Source: Mikania micrantha | Lineage: Eukaryota > Streptophyta > Magnoliopsida > Asterales > Asteraceae | NCBI GenBank assembly: GCA_009363875.1 | Contig: CM018685.1 | Span: 65,576,593 to 65,640,592 of the forward strand | DNA: 64,000 bases | Direction: 5' to 3' | Shown here: piece by piece, positions 23,264 through 36,006 of the stretch | Layout: each line of letters starts with the position of its first letter | Numbering within the stretch: position 1 is the first letter of the stretch | The notes under the pieces: model-generated | What the model was told of the DNA's origin: nothing | What the model saw: the letters and a program-made list of their open reading frames with translations, nothing else | Databases searched by the model: none | Translations under genes and position numbers: made by a program

Positions 23264-23578
23264 CACTCACACCTGAAGAGAATGCCTTATGTAATACTTG
23301 AAAAGAATGTGTACAAGATGGCATATGTATGCAGGAGCTGGATGTCTTGCGTTCTGCTTATTTATTTCTACAACATCACTTCCAAAATTTCATCCCAAAA
23401 AAGCAAGAGTACGGATTGAATTAACTGCAATTGGCATGTAGTCTATGTGTTCCAGGTTAGACAATGCTCCCGAGTAATTTAACCACATTAATAAGCATCT
23501 TTCGTTTGGTTATTTCATTGGTTCACTCATATTTGTGTCACTAAAAAAATTCTTGAACCGACAAAAAATTAGTGCAAG
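22692..23578. other. Intergenic / 3' flank of TASH3
   Basis: Contains a long (AG)n tract at 23228-23260 and probably the 3' UTR of the minus-strand TASH3 gene near 23400-23578. No further gene seen. Confidence 0.5.
23228..23260. repeat. (AG)n microsatellite
   Basis: About 16 AG units. Confidence 0.95.
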
Positions 23579-26500
23579 TCAGTTCCATAATCCTTCACTT
23601 GATAATTGGAGTAGGCCACGCATTTGAAGGTAAGGATTCTCTAGTAATTTCTCATTGTTACTCTGCACATTACAAAAATGAAGTGTATAGTTATATTAAT
23701 TTCATGCAGGCATATAGGGAAATAGACATAACAGTTGGCTCATATTATCTCCTCTAGAATATTAATTACTAATTTGTCCATCTGAAGATCCACTTGAAAT
23801 TTTTTTGTAACTATAAAAACTTCTTGGACAGAACTACAAATACATAGGGTGCAACCTGCTGAGCTCTGGAAACAAGAGACGAAAGTCCACGCTGGTACTT
23901 CTCTGCTTCTTCAGTCATCATCCTCTGCAAAAAGTACATTTTGTATTAACTAGATTGCTAACAAATTTATTTACTTTATTGATTGATCAAAATACTATCT
24001 AGTGAGACTTTACTGGATATGCTTGTTTGTTTGTTTGATCAAGATTAAAAAAATTAACCTTCAAAAGAAATGTTGATGAGAAATAGGCCACCCTTGAATC
24101 AGTGTCATCTAGTAGCTCCCTGCCAAATAGCCAAACACCAATTATTCTTTGCTATAATTTGCAAAAAGTTATGTAAACTTAACAAGGAACATAAAGCAGA
24201 GTGGAAGGTGTAAGTCCAACCCCTTTGTCTTAATATGGTGACTGAGGTTATAGTTTCTCTGATGGGTCAAATGGGTTGAATAAAATAGCAACGTAAAAGG
24301 AAACGGATCAAATGGGTTGAAAGTTTCCCAAAGTGTATCTTAACTCATTAAAAGTTCTAATTCAGCTTTCACTTGTTTTCTGCCAATAGCCTCCCTTGAA
24401 GGCCACCTGCCTTGCGTTGGTTTTGCCTTATCCTATTGGTTAGGAGGGTATTGGTAGGTCCAATAGGTTATCAAAGTAACATGTTCACATGAGTACTAAA
24501 AAAGGTGTGTTAAAAGTTGTAAAATCATATCGTTATATGTAAACAAAATAATAAGAAGTGTTAATTAAAAAAAACATACTTTTAGGTCAATGTATTTTAC
24601 ACAAAAGTTATTTATAAACAAACGTACCCAGTAAAATCCACTACTTAGTAGGATCTGAGGGTGGGATGAAAGCAAACCTGACCCACCCCCCCCCCCCCCC
24701 GGGCCCCGGCGGGAATGGGATAAAGAGGTTTCCTCTGAAATATAATTATTTATAAAATATATATATATATATATATATATTATTTTGCTTAAAATAGGTA
24801 TGATAAAAAAAAATATCTGCTTAAAGGAGACCGTTAATAGTGTCAAATTAATAAAAAATCACCCAAAGTATAAAGTGATTTGTGAATCACATTATTTAAA
24901 TAAATAGACTATTATTGAAAAACTAAGATTTTGTTCTCATATTTGGCATGCTAAGACAAAAAGGTGCTTCAGGTCAACCTGATCGATTATGACTTGTAGC
25001 AACAAGTTACTTGTGCTCACTTGCTAGCCAACTCACCTTGCCACCCATAACTCTCTAAGACTAGCTTTTGATTTACCGCTGTCGATTTACCTGAAAAAAT
25101 CTTCTCCGCCAACTTCTTTGAAAGCAGCAGGATCAGCGGTGCATTTACCAATTAATAATAGGAGAAGGGTGGATCTAATATCTGATGTGGCACCAGGTAG
25201 GTTCCCTCCACCTTTACTACCAACAGAAACCCCAAGTGCAATGTTGTCTGTAGCTGCAGCCGCTAGTTGAATCAGTGGCCAGTAAAACAAAATAGCAGGC
25301 ACACGTGCAACCAATTGCATAGGAACAATAGCTTGCCCTTGAAGAAGTAAAGATGCCATTGATGCTGTCTCACTGGTAAGATTGTTTGTATTAATACCAA
25401 ATCCGCCTTTAGAATTTTCCACTGGTTCCCAGTTAAAATTCTCTCTCACAGGGAGATCTTCCATCACACTGGCCTTTTTATTCCAAACTGAGTAATTAAA
25501 ACTCTTGGAATTACGTAATGTGTCTGTTGATGAAGATTTGTTTCCAGAGATAACTTTTAGGCATAATTGAGAAAATAGAATGTCGCACATCTGTTCAGAA
25601 CACAAGATTAAATTAACGGTCAATATACATGTGGGCTACAATGACAGTAGGATAAAGATAAGAGGTATCAATTATGACCTATTTGCCAGATACCTGATCG
25701 GTTTTGACTGCAAAAGAAATAAACTCTTGTGTTTAATCTTCAACAGGTCAAACGGTTCAAAACTTAGCTAAAATAGAACAATTTTATGGGACAAACAGCT
25801 TAAAAAAGAGTGTTTTCAAATTCCAAACGCTTGAGTTTCATAAATCACGTAATTAAATGAAATCATTAGTAAACTTTTTATATAATCATATGTACTACAA
25901 TAGTTACTTACATATTAATACATAGATCAACAAAAAAAAAGTGTTAGTAGGTCTTCTGAAACCAACCGACCCATTTTAAAAAGAAATGCATCATCAAATT
26001 AAATCATCAAAGAGAAAAGGAAATGCAATATTATCACCGTAAAATATACCTTCAAAATATTCATACGATCTGTCACATTTATCTGAGCCACCAAGGATAA
26101 AGCACTGCTCATAATATCTATTACAGCATTAGCCTTATCAAGACGGGTCTTCCCATGAGTTTCATTGCTAACCGAGTGCTGTAATTCATTCTCATCTAAT
26201 AAAAACTTGCAGCGCATGAGGAGTCTCTCAAGAACAAAAAGAAAACCCCATCTTATGAGATTATTTTTAGATTTAAGAAGCCCACACATAAGCCAAATGG
26301 GAAGTGGAATATCTAACTCGGGAGAATAATCTTTTACAGAAGCATGTGTAATTCTCTTCTGTAGATTCTTTATGTTTGACCATATGGAATCTCCATCATC
26401 GTTTATTTCAGCTATAAGCAAATCACCCAACCACACATACCCATTTTCACGAATGGCGGCCCGTTCTGAATGAAGAAGAGAATGCAATGTGGCCCAAGCA

Positions 26501-29500
26501 AGTTTCACCTTCAAAATATAACTGTTTCTCAAAACTCCATCTTCAAAGCTCTCTAAATACTTGTACGATTTCGTTAGTTCTGTCATATGACTGAATTCTT
26601 TGTCCAAATGAGTCAGTGATCTTAAAAAGGCATCAAATTTCTCCATGATCTTCTCCAAAAGCTGTAAATATAGAATTAAGATGAACAGCTAATGAAATTA
26701 ACTTAAACGGGTTAAATGGGTTGAAAGCCTCCTAAAGTGTATTTTTGATGCAATAAACCTCCTAAAATCATTTTATTTTATTTAATAAAAAATGTTCATT
26801 GAAATTATAGAAAAAACTTATTATTTGCAAACAAATTTTAAATTTTGTGGCAAAAGGCGTTTCAGGTTGACTCGAATGCATTTGACATGTTATGGAACCC
26901 ATCCATTTTGCTATTAGAGAGTTAATTAATCACAACAGAGTTTTTTAACTACCATATTGAGCCTTTCACTGTTGGGATATCGGGGTAACGCAGTCGAGAT
27001 AGATCTTTTTAAAATATCCCCAATGCCTTCTATGCCAAGTTTGACAGAAATATGTAGAGCTTCAGGTGCATCAGCAAGGGTGAGTAAAGAAGCTATTGGT
27101 TGTATCTCATCATTGCTATACTCAGAAATTCCACTAGCTATGCATTTTTCATTTATTTCATGCACAACATAGTCGAAAAGCACCAGATACAGATTTCTCC
27201 TGCCTTCTCTAGAGTTTGAGATCACTAGCTGTATATGTAGAAAAACATCAGCTCCAAATTTTAAAGAAAAATATAGTATTATGAGTTTATGACTATTCCA
27301 AAACACCACACAAGATTGAACAACATTGTCTGAAGTTTTCGCATTTATACTTGCATAAAATACCTCAATGAACACAAACTCAATTCCACCAATCACATCA
27401 ACCTGATCCACAAGGAAAGTTGGGGTAGATGTGGTAGAGCTTTCAGGGACTTCATAAAACATGTTTGTCAACATGTTAATCAACTTGCAGTGAACCAACT
27501 CTGCCCATGAGTTTCTTCTGCTAATTTGTATAAGCACTTTAATAACCTGCAAATAGAAAAATAATCGCATGCAATTGCAACCATTCATAAAGTGAAATAA
27601 TGTAATAACTGTGATGATTCACAAGGCGCATAGAAATAAGACATATATAAATCTTGAGACCAAAATTTATAACTCTTTTTGAATTTTTTTCACACAAATA
27701 AATAATGAAAAAAAAAAAAGAGTTTTGACAAAATAACTTACTCTTATGTCAAGACCTTTTAACCTGCTTCTCCGAATTTTGCCTCTGTCACAAACAAAAT
27801 ACAGTAAACAGCTTAGGGCAGAAGCCCAAACAGATTCTTCCTTTTCCTCTCTCTGCCAATTACGCATCGTCTTGAATAAATATTTTGCACAAATATAAAA
27901 ATACTAAAAGATCATAAGATTGTGAAAGAGTTAAAATATCACCTGCACAAGAAGAAGGAGAACTTCATACAATATGCACAATATCCATGACTCAAAGTTA
28001 TTTATTGCTGATAAACTTTGGGCCTTGAGGTAATCTGGCTTTCTCGTACCCTGGATGGAAAGCGATTCTTGAGTGTATTCTTCCTCAATGGTGGAAGCAT
28101 CATCAGCTAGAAGTGGCTCCAATAAATGGCCATGAACCCCAAGGTTAAGTATTACATCAAACACACGAACTTTTGAAGTCAACTGTGAAGAACTAAGCAT
28201 TTCCTGAACAATTGAAAAGATATTAGAATGTGTATCTAATAATAAAGATATAGAATAAATATGTAAAGATAGCAGAACCTCAAGCATAGATAGCATAAGA
28301 GGAGCAGCAACCCCAGAGTCTAACACATACCTACAAAATAATATATACTTACTTTCCATTACATTGACAAACTTCATAGAAGAAGTGCATAAACTCCTCA
28401 TGGACTACAAACACATGTATGAACTAGCTTTATATCATAACGTAATTGCCAAGTTCAATGGGCCTGTTAATATATAATAGAGCACATACATGTCAATTAC
28501 AAGTTTGATTAGAACGCTCACAGCCACATCCATTGATGGCTTCCCACTGCTGCTACTTAGTTTAGATGAGATTGTCATCATATTAGCAATTGGAGGTTTT
28601 TCTGAGCATACTGCAGCTATAACTTCTCCCACCTCAACAGGGTTTAATTTCAAGGGTTGTTGTTCACTAAAAAACAAACACACTAAGAGTGAGAGCAAGT
28701 TTATTTAAAAAAATTATATTAGAGTTATAGAAACATAAATAGATTGCATTAAAAACTGCTGATACAGTTTTCCTTTTTGTTCATCCAGTGTAAAATGTTA
28801 GTTCTAAAAATCCGGACTTTGAAGCTTAGGAAACACTACATATAGAAAAGGCCTTAAAAATCATGAATGGAGTGCTAGTTTATTGATAGTGGCATAAACT
28901 AGGATGGTTTTTGTGATGTAGCATCAAAATCAGTGATTATGATAAGAGAACCTTCAACTATGTTATAAACCATGATTTGGTCATAGCTACCTCATTGGGG
29001 CATTTTAATGGAAGTCAAAATATAATGCATTAAAACGAAAGAACTTAAAAGTCTAACAAGACGAGTATATGCTAAAAAGCTAAATCACTATCACTAGATA
29101 TGAACAATGAGTGGATTGTGTAATGGATGATTACTGATTTACTGGTACAGGTTGGGTTAGTTGATCCGAAATATTTTTGTCCAAATTTTTTAAGTTTAAT
29201 GTATATACTTAGTGTCAAATATCATCACAAAAATTATATTATTTTTTATGAAAATCAAACATTCTTAATTATAAGGTTGATCAGAAGGTCTTTTTGCTTT
29301 AAATATACACTTCGATCCACTTCGGACTCGTTTCCTTTACGCTAATTCATTTTACCAATTCGACCCGTCAGTCATAAGTAAAAGGGTTAAAATGGCCACA
29401 TCTAATGACAAACAGATATACCGGAGATTAAATTTACCGAAAATAAGTCTATTATGCAGTTATACCTGTAATGTCGATATTGAAAAAGTGGTCGGGAACG

Positions 29501-32500
29501 AGGACGAAAGGTCGTCATGGGAGAATCTTCCCTGAAAAACAAGTATAGTTATAAAAATTATTTGTGAAAAAAGTTTACAATGTCAATGACAATAAAGCAT
29601 CATAGAACAATACAATCAAGTTCAACATGCAAACATACCAAATCTTATGAGGGTCTGTCTTGGAGCGCTTGGAAGCGGTTATTGCTCTCAAGTGAGCACG
29701 AGCAGAGGCAGAATTGGTTACAGTAGTGAGTAGTGAAGGTTGTAATAGTTGATCAAGGTAAGGCATGTCAATGCTACCAAAATTTCTCCAAAATTCACCT
29801 TTTGGTTTAGCTTCCATGTCCCCTAAAAGAAGGGCGGCAGCACCTACTTCAAGAAAATTGTGCTTACTCATATCTTTATGATTCAAAGGGCGATCACTGC
29901 ACAGTTGGATTTTCAAGGATTACAAAGAAGCTATAATAGATGGAAGACTGGTTAAGCTTAGTAGTTGTGCCTATATCAACCAATTTACTTGAAAATGGGC
30001 CAAATCAGGTTCTTCTATATCTACAGGTCAAAGGTCAAGCCAAATATATAATTGTAAAGAAACCGGATCACAGAGGTTGAAAATCACCCAAAATGTCTTT
30101 TCAAAGCATACAAGCTCTAAATCGCCTTCTGCAAAGATGTTAAATTTACATTGTAAAAGTATACCTTTAGTTCCTATGTAACACATTAAATATTTATAAA
30201 TTAATTGTCCAAATAGTGTTTCCGATCAAGTCAGCCTGTTTTGACCTATTCCAAAAATTACCAATTTTGGCATCTTACCCAACTCCCTTGACCCTCCCAT
30301 TTTACCACCAGTAAAATTACAAAAGCAAGAAAGAATTACATGAATAGCAGATATATGGGAATACCTATCAGGAAAAAGCAAAGATGACTGCGTGTCCCCA
30401 TGCCATCTCCATTTGAAAACATCACTGGCGATAAATTCATCACCTTCAACTTCATTAACATCTTCAGCAATTGGTGAATCCAAGACAGATACAGAAGAAC
30501 CTTCTTTAGTCTCAGAAGCTTCTTTACCAATTCCGGGGCTAATTTGAGAATTAAAAGATTTGCTCATCAGTGATGATAATGATGGAAGTGATTGTCTTGA
30601 AGCAGAAGTAGCTCCAGCAAAAGCTGCAGGTTGAAATGATCTCCTTGGAACATGTTGAGCCACTAAAGAACGAATATAGTTTAGGGATTTCACTAGTCCT
30701 CCTGAAGCAAAACTTGCAACAGGCAAAGGTGATCCATTTAAAGTAGTTGATGAACCACCAGTTTGTGGGGTCAAAGATTTAGATGTTAGTCTTCTGCTTG
30801 GACTGATATCACACTCCATAATTATATTTAAACAAAACCTATCAATTTCTACCAGGGTCTCCTCACTTGGTTTATATCTGCAACAAATACGAGATACCAT
30901 GTCAGTTTCTTTTGAGACGGTAAGTACAAACAGCAGAATTAACATTATATATAATAATAGTCTGTGTGGATGTCTTTCCAACCCAAAAACATGAATATAG
31001 AATAGAAAAAACCATATCAATCTGCACTTTTAAACAAAAGAAAAATAGAACCAAGACTATTCCTTTCATGAACATAGTCATTCTTGACGTGAAGATATAA
31101 GCTGCCAAAAGAAACACTTACCGCAGGAGATAACGTTTCAAAAGCGCTACACACCTTGCAACCACCGCAGGGCTGTTAAAAATGGATAAATGCATCAGAA
31201 GACAAAATGACTATAATAGCTTTCCTCAACATGCTTTTGCAAAGTCTAACCTAGAACAAGATTTAAGCTTACATGGCATCCCGCAACTACGTGAAAAATG
31301 ATTCCGATTAATGATTATAAAGATTGCTTCATCTTTCTTATTGCTTGTAAAATGATAAAGCTAACAATGATAATTGCTTTTGGCAAAATAAAACAAATCA
31401 ATCATAAATTTATAGTCCATTTATTATCCATGGTATTACAGCCAAGACTTTATAAGCCATGGAGTTGAAAGCATTCATGCAATATTAAAGCTGCCAGCAT
31501 AGAAATAATATATAAAAATACATGTTTATGTTGAGGAGTATTGGAAGTATAAGGGAATGTATATGATAATTAACAAAACCTTCTCTCTCTCTCCGCAAGT
31601 GTGTGCTCAATTATCACACCGTAGGCCAGGTCAGTAGTTGCAAGTGATGCTAAATAGTCCTGCCAAGAGGAAAGCAAATCTGATCACTTGTCATAATAGA
31701 TTTTCATAATAGTAATAGAAAGTTACATTTTACATGGAACAGATAATGTTATATTTAAAACCTTGTCAAGTACTCCTTATCATTTCTTAGATATATAAGT
31801 AACGTTATGAATAGTTTGAAAAGTTTCCAAGAACAGCAGTAGTGAAACTTCAGACACTGAACTGAATCAAGAGTACTTAAATCTTCAATTCTACATTCTA
31901 TATTTATCATATTTCATCACCACGTGACAAAAATCACATAACTAAGTTAAGATGCTAGATTTAACTACCAAATAGGAGATATGAGTGTACCTGTTGGTCT
32001 AAATGAAGAGAACCAGTCTTGACTTCTACAGTTCTATGAATTCAAGGCCATGTTCTAGATTAAACAATGGCCCCATTTGCATTGAGCGCATATAATGTAT
32101 ATATATGTCGGCCCTCAATGGGCAAAAGTAAAATTGCACTAATTTTAACGTTATTTTACTTAAATTTTATGAAAATAACATTAAAAGTGTTGGGTTGGTC
32201 GGTTAATAAGGCATCATGAATCGAGGGCCTCGTATGAAGCAGCCTCTCTATTCCTATGAGGTAGAGGTAAGGTTGTCTACATCTTACCCTCCTCTCCTCA
32301 GACCCTACCTTAACTTTGCTAATGATGTGATATATTGAGTACAACAATGTTGATGATGATTCTAGATTAAAGAAAGCAACCATAATCTTCTATTGTTGTA
32401 TGTAAACAGGTTTAAATTTCAAATCCTACGCCATACCACCCAGCCTTTTCTCTGAACATTTTGGCTTCAAATACATAATCACATATCAACTGTCTTTAAT

Positions 32501-33601
32501 GATTTCAAATAAGGTCGACGTAACAACTGGCACTATAATATATCGAAGCAGCCAGAAAAAGTCTGGCCAAAGGATGTTAACAAGGCAGTGAAAGTGATGA
32601 AAACATGTCCAAGTGTGTGATGGGGTCAGAATATGTATCTACAAGCAAGCCCATAGAGATTCAAAACCTCAAGGTCACATCTTTCTTTTACTTTCCTCCG
32701 ATCCAAGGTACTAGATTTGCAATAGTGAGGGACGCCTAATGGTGGAGTTCACCATTTTTTTTAGATTTGCAATAGTGGAAATGTGGAACTAAAAAATCTA
32801 TCAAAACAAAAAAAAAAAAGAAAAATCTTTAGAAGGTACAACATCAAATAGGAAGTACATCCCTGGTTCCATAACTTGCTGACCTCTTAAAACGTTGTAT
32901 TCATAAGTTCATCAACCCAAAAGCATTTGGTGATCATAGTTAGGGCATTGATAAGGATACTCAATAGACTCAACAGTACATAACCTAAAAAACAAATTAG
33001 ATTACATACATTTATGACTAAACCTGCAATTAATTTCCTTGACTTTAACCCAAAACATTCTCCCAGATCAAGCAAAACTCAAAAGCATCCAAACAAACCT
33101 CTAATTTTCACAATTAACAGTCGTATGCTTATTATAACAACTACAATTCACTCTAACTGCTCAAACAACATAATTCCTCAGTTCCCAACCATAAAAACCT
33201 AAAATCTACATATACCCGAAGTCCCAATTTCAAATTTATGCACAATAATGTATAGATCAATATATAACCCCTCTACAATCAAAATTAACCCCAAATCACA
33301 CGCAGCCACTATCTAACCCTAGATTCGAGAACTAAAAAAACTACGGGATCTGAATATATAAATCAACAATTAACGTTGGTCATACCCGAAGAGTCCTGGA
33401 AGCTTCTGATACGATGGCCGATGAGCTTCCAGCGGACAAAAGAGAAGACGATAGACAATCGGCGATCGCCCGGCGAAGCGGCTCCGGCGGTTTTTTGGAG
33501 GAAGAAGATCTGATAGCCCTGGAGAGACCACCAACGCCTCCGAGCTGTAGTCTGGAGCTGGTAGCAGGGCTGCGAGGGCCACTGTTGAAGCTGGTGGACA
33601 T
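23579..33601 (-). CDS. TASH3: TASH3, SH3-named subunit of the TPLATE endocytic complex
   Basis: Seventeen exons, read from the start at 33601: 33386-33601, 31580-31659, 31122-31172, 30365-30877, 29639-29896, 29466-29531, 28490-28666, 28279-28330, 27943-28203, 27742-27852, 27364-27546, 26953-27228, 26050-26661, 25091-25590, 24059-24119, 23856-23924, 23579-23662. All junctions are GT-AG and in phase, giving 1189 aa, close to the Arabidopsis homologue At2g07360 (about 1.2 kaa). Recognisable stretches are MSTSFNSGPRSPATSSRLQL at the N terminus, RYKPSEETLVEIDRFC, KSLNYIRSLVAQ, ESVWASALSCLLYF and LDIRVIKVL in the middle, and GGGNLPGATSDIRSTLLLLL and NEKLLENPYLQMRG at the end. The protein is a mostly alpha-helical solenoid. 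It acts with TPLATE, TML, LOLITA, TWD40-1/2 and AtEH1/2 at the plasma membrane in clathrin-mediated endocytosis. I could not place the SH3 domain by eye. The gene looks intact. Confidence 0.95.
24631..24745 (+). mobile_element. SINE-like S2 fragment in a TASH3 intron
   Basis: GTACCCAGTAAAATCCACTA, AGGATCTGAGGGTGGGAT and GGGATAAAGAGGTTTCCTCTG match the S2 body, with an internal run of C/G (24687-24710) replacing part of it. It lies in the intron between exons 14 and 15. Confidence 0.55.
32141..32352 (-). mobile_element. SINE-like retroposon S2, antisense, in TASH3 intron 1
   Basis: The minus strand reads AGGGTCTGAGGAGAGGAGG, CTTACCTCTACCTCATAGG, GAGAGGCTGCTTC and then the terminal AAAATAACGTTAAAATT block, matching 58589-58784. 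It is inserted in the long first intron (31660-33385), which otherwise holds AT-rich sequence without features. Confidence 0.65.
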
Positions 33602-33894
33602 CGTATGTATAGATATAGCGTCAGTGTATCTAACTATGTGAAGAAACACTTGTTTCTCACTTGCATTTCACCAATCGAAAACTCGTTGTTTGTTCTTATT
33701 TTGTGTATGCCAGAGGGAGGCGTGTTTTATGATTAAGAGAGAGATTATATTGTAAGTTGCTGACACGTGGATAATTAATTAACTATAATAATTTTAAAAG
33801 GAAAACAATATAAATTAGGTTGATTTAAATTACATGTTACTGTTACCATCTAATAATTTATAGTTTAACAAACACATTACAATTTATCGGTATT
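33602..33894. other. 5' UTR and promoter region of TASH3
   Basis: No ORF on either strand is convincing. The first exon is unusually GC-rich for this window, and the flank becomes AT-rich within about 150 bp. Confidence 0.4.
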
Positions 33895-34290
33895 TTTATC
33901 GGTATTTTAGTGGTGGGGTAGGCTTATAAATCAAATGATTATTGGTTCGAATAACACTTGACGATTTTTTAAAGTATTGAGTTCATTTCATAACTGGTCA
34001 CCTTATCAATGTATCAAATCAATGATAGGGCTTGTTTGGCACCTAACTGGGCACCTAAATCGAACTGAACTCTTGTCAAGCTATTGTTCTCTTCTTCCCT
34101 CAAAGTTATGAAGTAAAACATCGATTTTTTGATTGCATGATGCCCTCCCCTGAAAAACATCGACGCACCGTGTAAATGGAGGTGCTCTACCAACTGAGGT
34201 GACTTGGCTGCGGATATAATCACGTGATACTGCTAGTGACATGATGATACTCTAGTAATTCGTCCAGTGATCCAAACATTAGTCATTCAA
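33895..34290 (+). mobile_element. tRNA-derived SINE S1 split by a second SINE
   Basis: The 5' part (TTTTAGTGGTGGGGTAGGC, B box TTATTGGTTCGAATAAC, AGTATTGAGTT) ends near 34010. The 3' part (GGCTGCGGATATAATCACG, TAGTGACATGATGATACTC) resumes near 34195. Compared with 12305-12520, about 185 bp is inserted between them. Confidence 0.65.
34012..34196 (-). mobile_element. Second tRNA-like SINE nested in S1
   Basis: The minus strand starts GTCACCTCAGTTGGTAGAGC, which matches the 5' half of a tRNA and its A box, and continues into unrelated sequence. No clear B box and no exact target duplication were found, so the boundaries are estimates. Confidence 0.5.
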
Positions 34291-35478
34291 AAAAACTAAT
34301 TTATAATTTGATTTCACTTAAAAAGATTCAAATAAATACATGGATTATTATAGTGTTTGCAACCGTTTGTTTTTTTTTCTAGTAAATTTTACTTGGATTA
34401 TGGCAGCTATAATAAACAAATCTTTACATTTTACTTAGATTACATACGTGACTCTTCTACACGACTCGAAAATAACACTGATTTATTAGGTTATGGTTTT
34501 GACTAAACAGGTTTTTGTCTATTTCACTATTTTAGGTCGAATCTATCAACTTGATTATATAAACGGGTCAAGTTTGGGTCAAAACCATCAGTTTGACGAG
34601 TTGACCAATTTGTTTAGAAAAAAACATATATTATATTATCATGGTATTTAATGATAAATTTTAATATATTTATATTTTTTGATTATAAAATTACCAACAA
34701 AATAAAAAAATTAATGATATCATTCAAAATGTTATTCCTCAATACGATATAAATGGTGAAAATGAAATTGATTATGAATAAGATTGAAAAATAACATATT
34801 TTGATTGGAGAGTGTTTCTGTTTTATTTTGAAAACTAATGTATTTGCACAACCAGATGTATTTTAGCTACTACATTTTTATTATATAATGCATTTTTATT
34901 ATGATTTATGATTTTATAGTATAATATGAAAAGTAAATATACATTAAAGGTCAAACGGGTCAAGTTATGCTCAACCCCTAAAAATTTGGGCCGTGTTTGT
35001 GTTTGTGGGTCTGACCTGATTATCAGGTTCGGATATGAGTGAATTTTTCATGTTCAGGTAGGGCTAAACCGCAATCTATACGATTACTTTTATTCTTTGT
35101 TGTTTTCTTAATCAAACAACATAATTTATCTTACCATCATACTATATGTGATACGACGATGTTTCTAACCATTATTAATCCGTCACCTCATTATCACCTC
35201 AACATCTTGCTTCCATACACAAGTGTGATTGATTCAAAACAATTCCTTTCACAACATCACCTTTTGATTTGTGGGATCCAGTAAATCACCATGGTTGAAA
35301 TTGTGCAAATCTAAAGCAGGTTATGTATGTATATTAGGAGGCAGAAAAAACCTTTCTATATCAAGTACTTTGTCTCTTATACTATATTATATTACTATAA
35401 AATTACTTTTTATTATTGATCACAATTTATGATTATTTAAAGCCTTGAAATATCAGTTAGTATTATCGACTTATCACC
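34291..35478. other. AT-rich intergenic sequence
   Basis: No gene seen. The block 34500-35050 has GGGTCAAG/GGTCAAACGGG words typical of decayed short transposons, without definable ends. Confidence 0.45.
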
Positions 35479-35931
35479 AAGGTTGTCATAATGGGTCAGA
35501 CACGACCTGTCAAGACACGAAATACGAAATGGGTAGACATGAACACGACCCATTAAAAACACGTATACATGAAATGACTCTTTAAGGAACCTGTTAACAA
35601 TATAAATGACTTGTTAAATAACATGTCAAAGAACCTGTTTAGGATCCAGGGTTAGAGAACTGTAAATTTTTAGAAGGTAGTCGGTTACCAACCTATTTTA
35701 CTATATTTTTTATTTAAATTTACAATTTTAAACCGGTCTTAATATGTCTTAATGGATATCGATGTGTCTGAACAGGTATTAACGGGTTTTACATGTTTAT
35801 ACATGAAAAATAAACAGGCTTTAACGTGTCGGCCTGTTTTAGACACCAAACATGTTAATGATAAACACGAAACATGTTAAAGTCATATCGTATCGTTTTA
35901 ACGTATTTGTATCTGAAATTGGCAGCCTTAT
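35479..35931. mobile_element. hAT-type MITE, AAGGyTGyCA termini (453 bp)
   Basis: Exact 8-bp duplication TTATCACC at 35471-35478 and 35932-35939. Termini AAGGTTGTCATAATGGG and, inverted, ATAAGGCTGCCAATTTC. The interior is AT-rich with repeated ACACGACC/AACACG and TTAACGGGTTT words, with no ORF. Confidence 0.8.
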
Positions 35932-36006
35932 TTATCACCACCAAGCATGCAATGTTGATATTATAATTATATGTTACTAATTGTCGCATTGCATGTTGGG
36001 ACACAA

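Noticed and set aside
33414..33641. 75-codon plus-strand ORF at the TASH3 start
   Set aside because: Antisense to the coding first exon of TASH3, with no splice or homology support.
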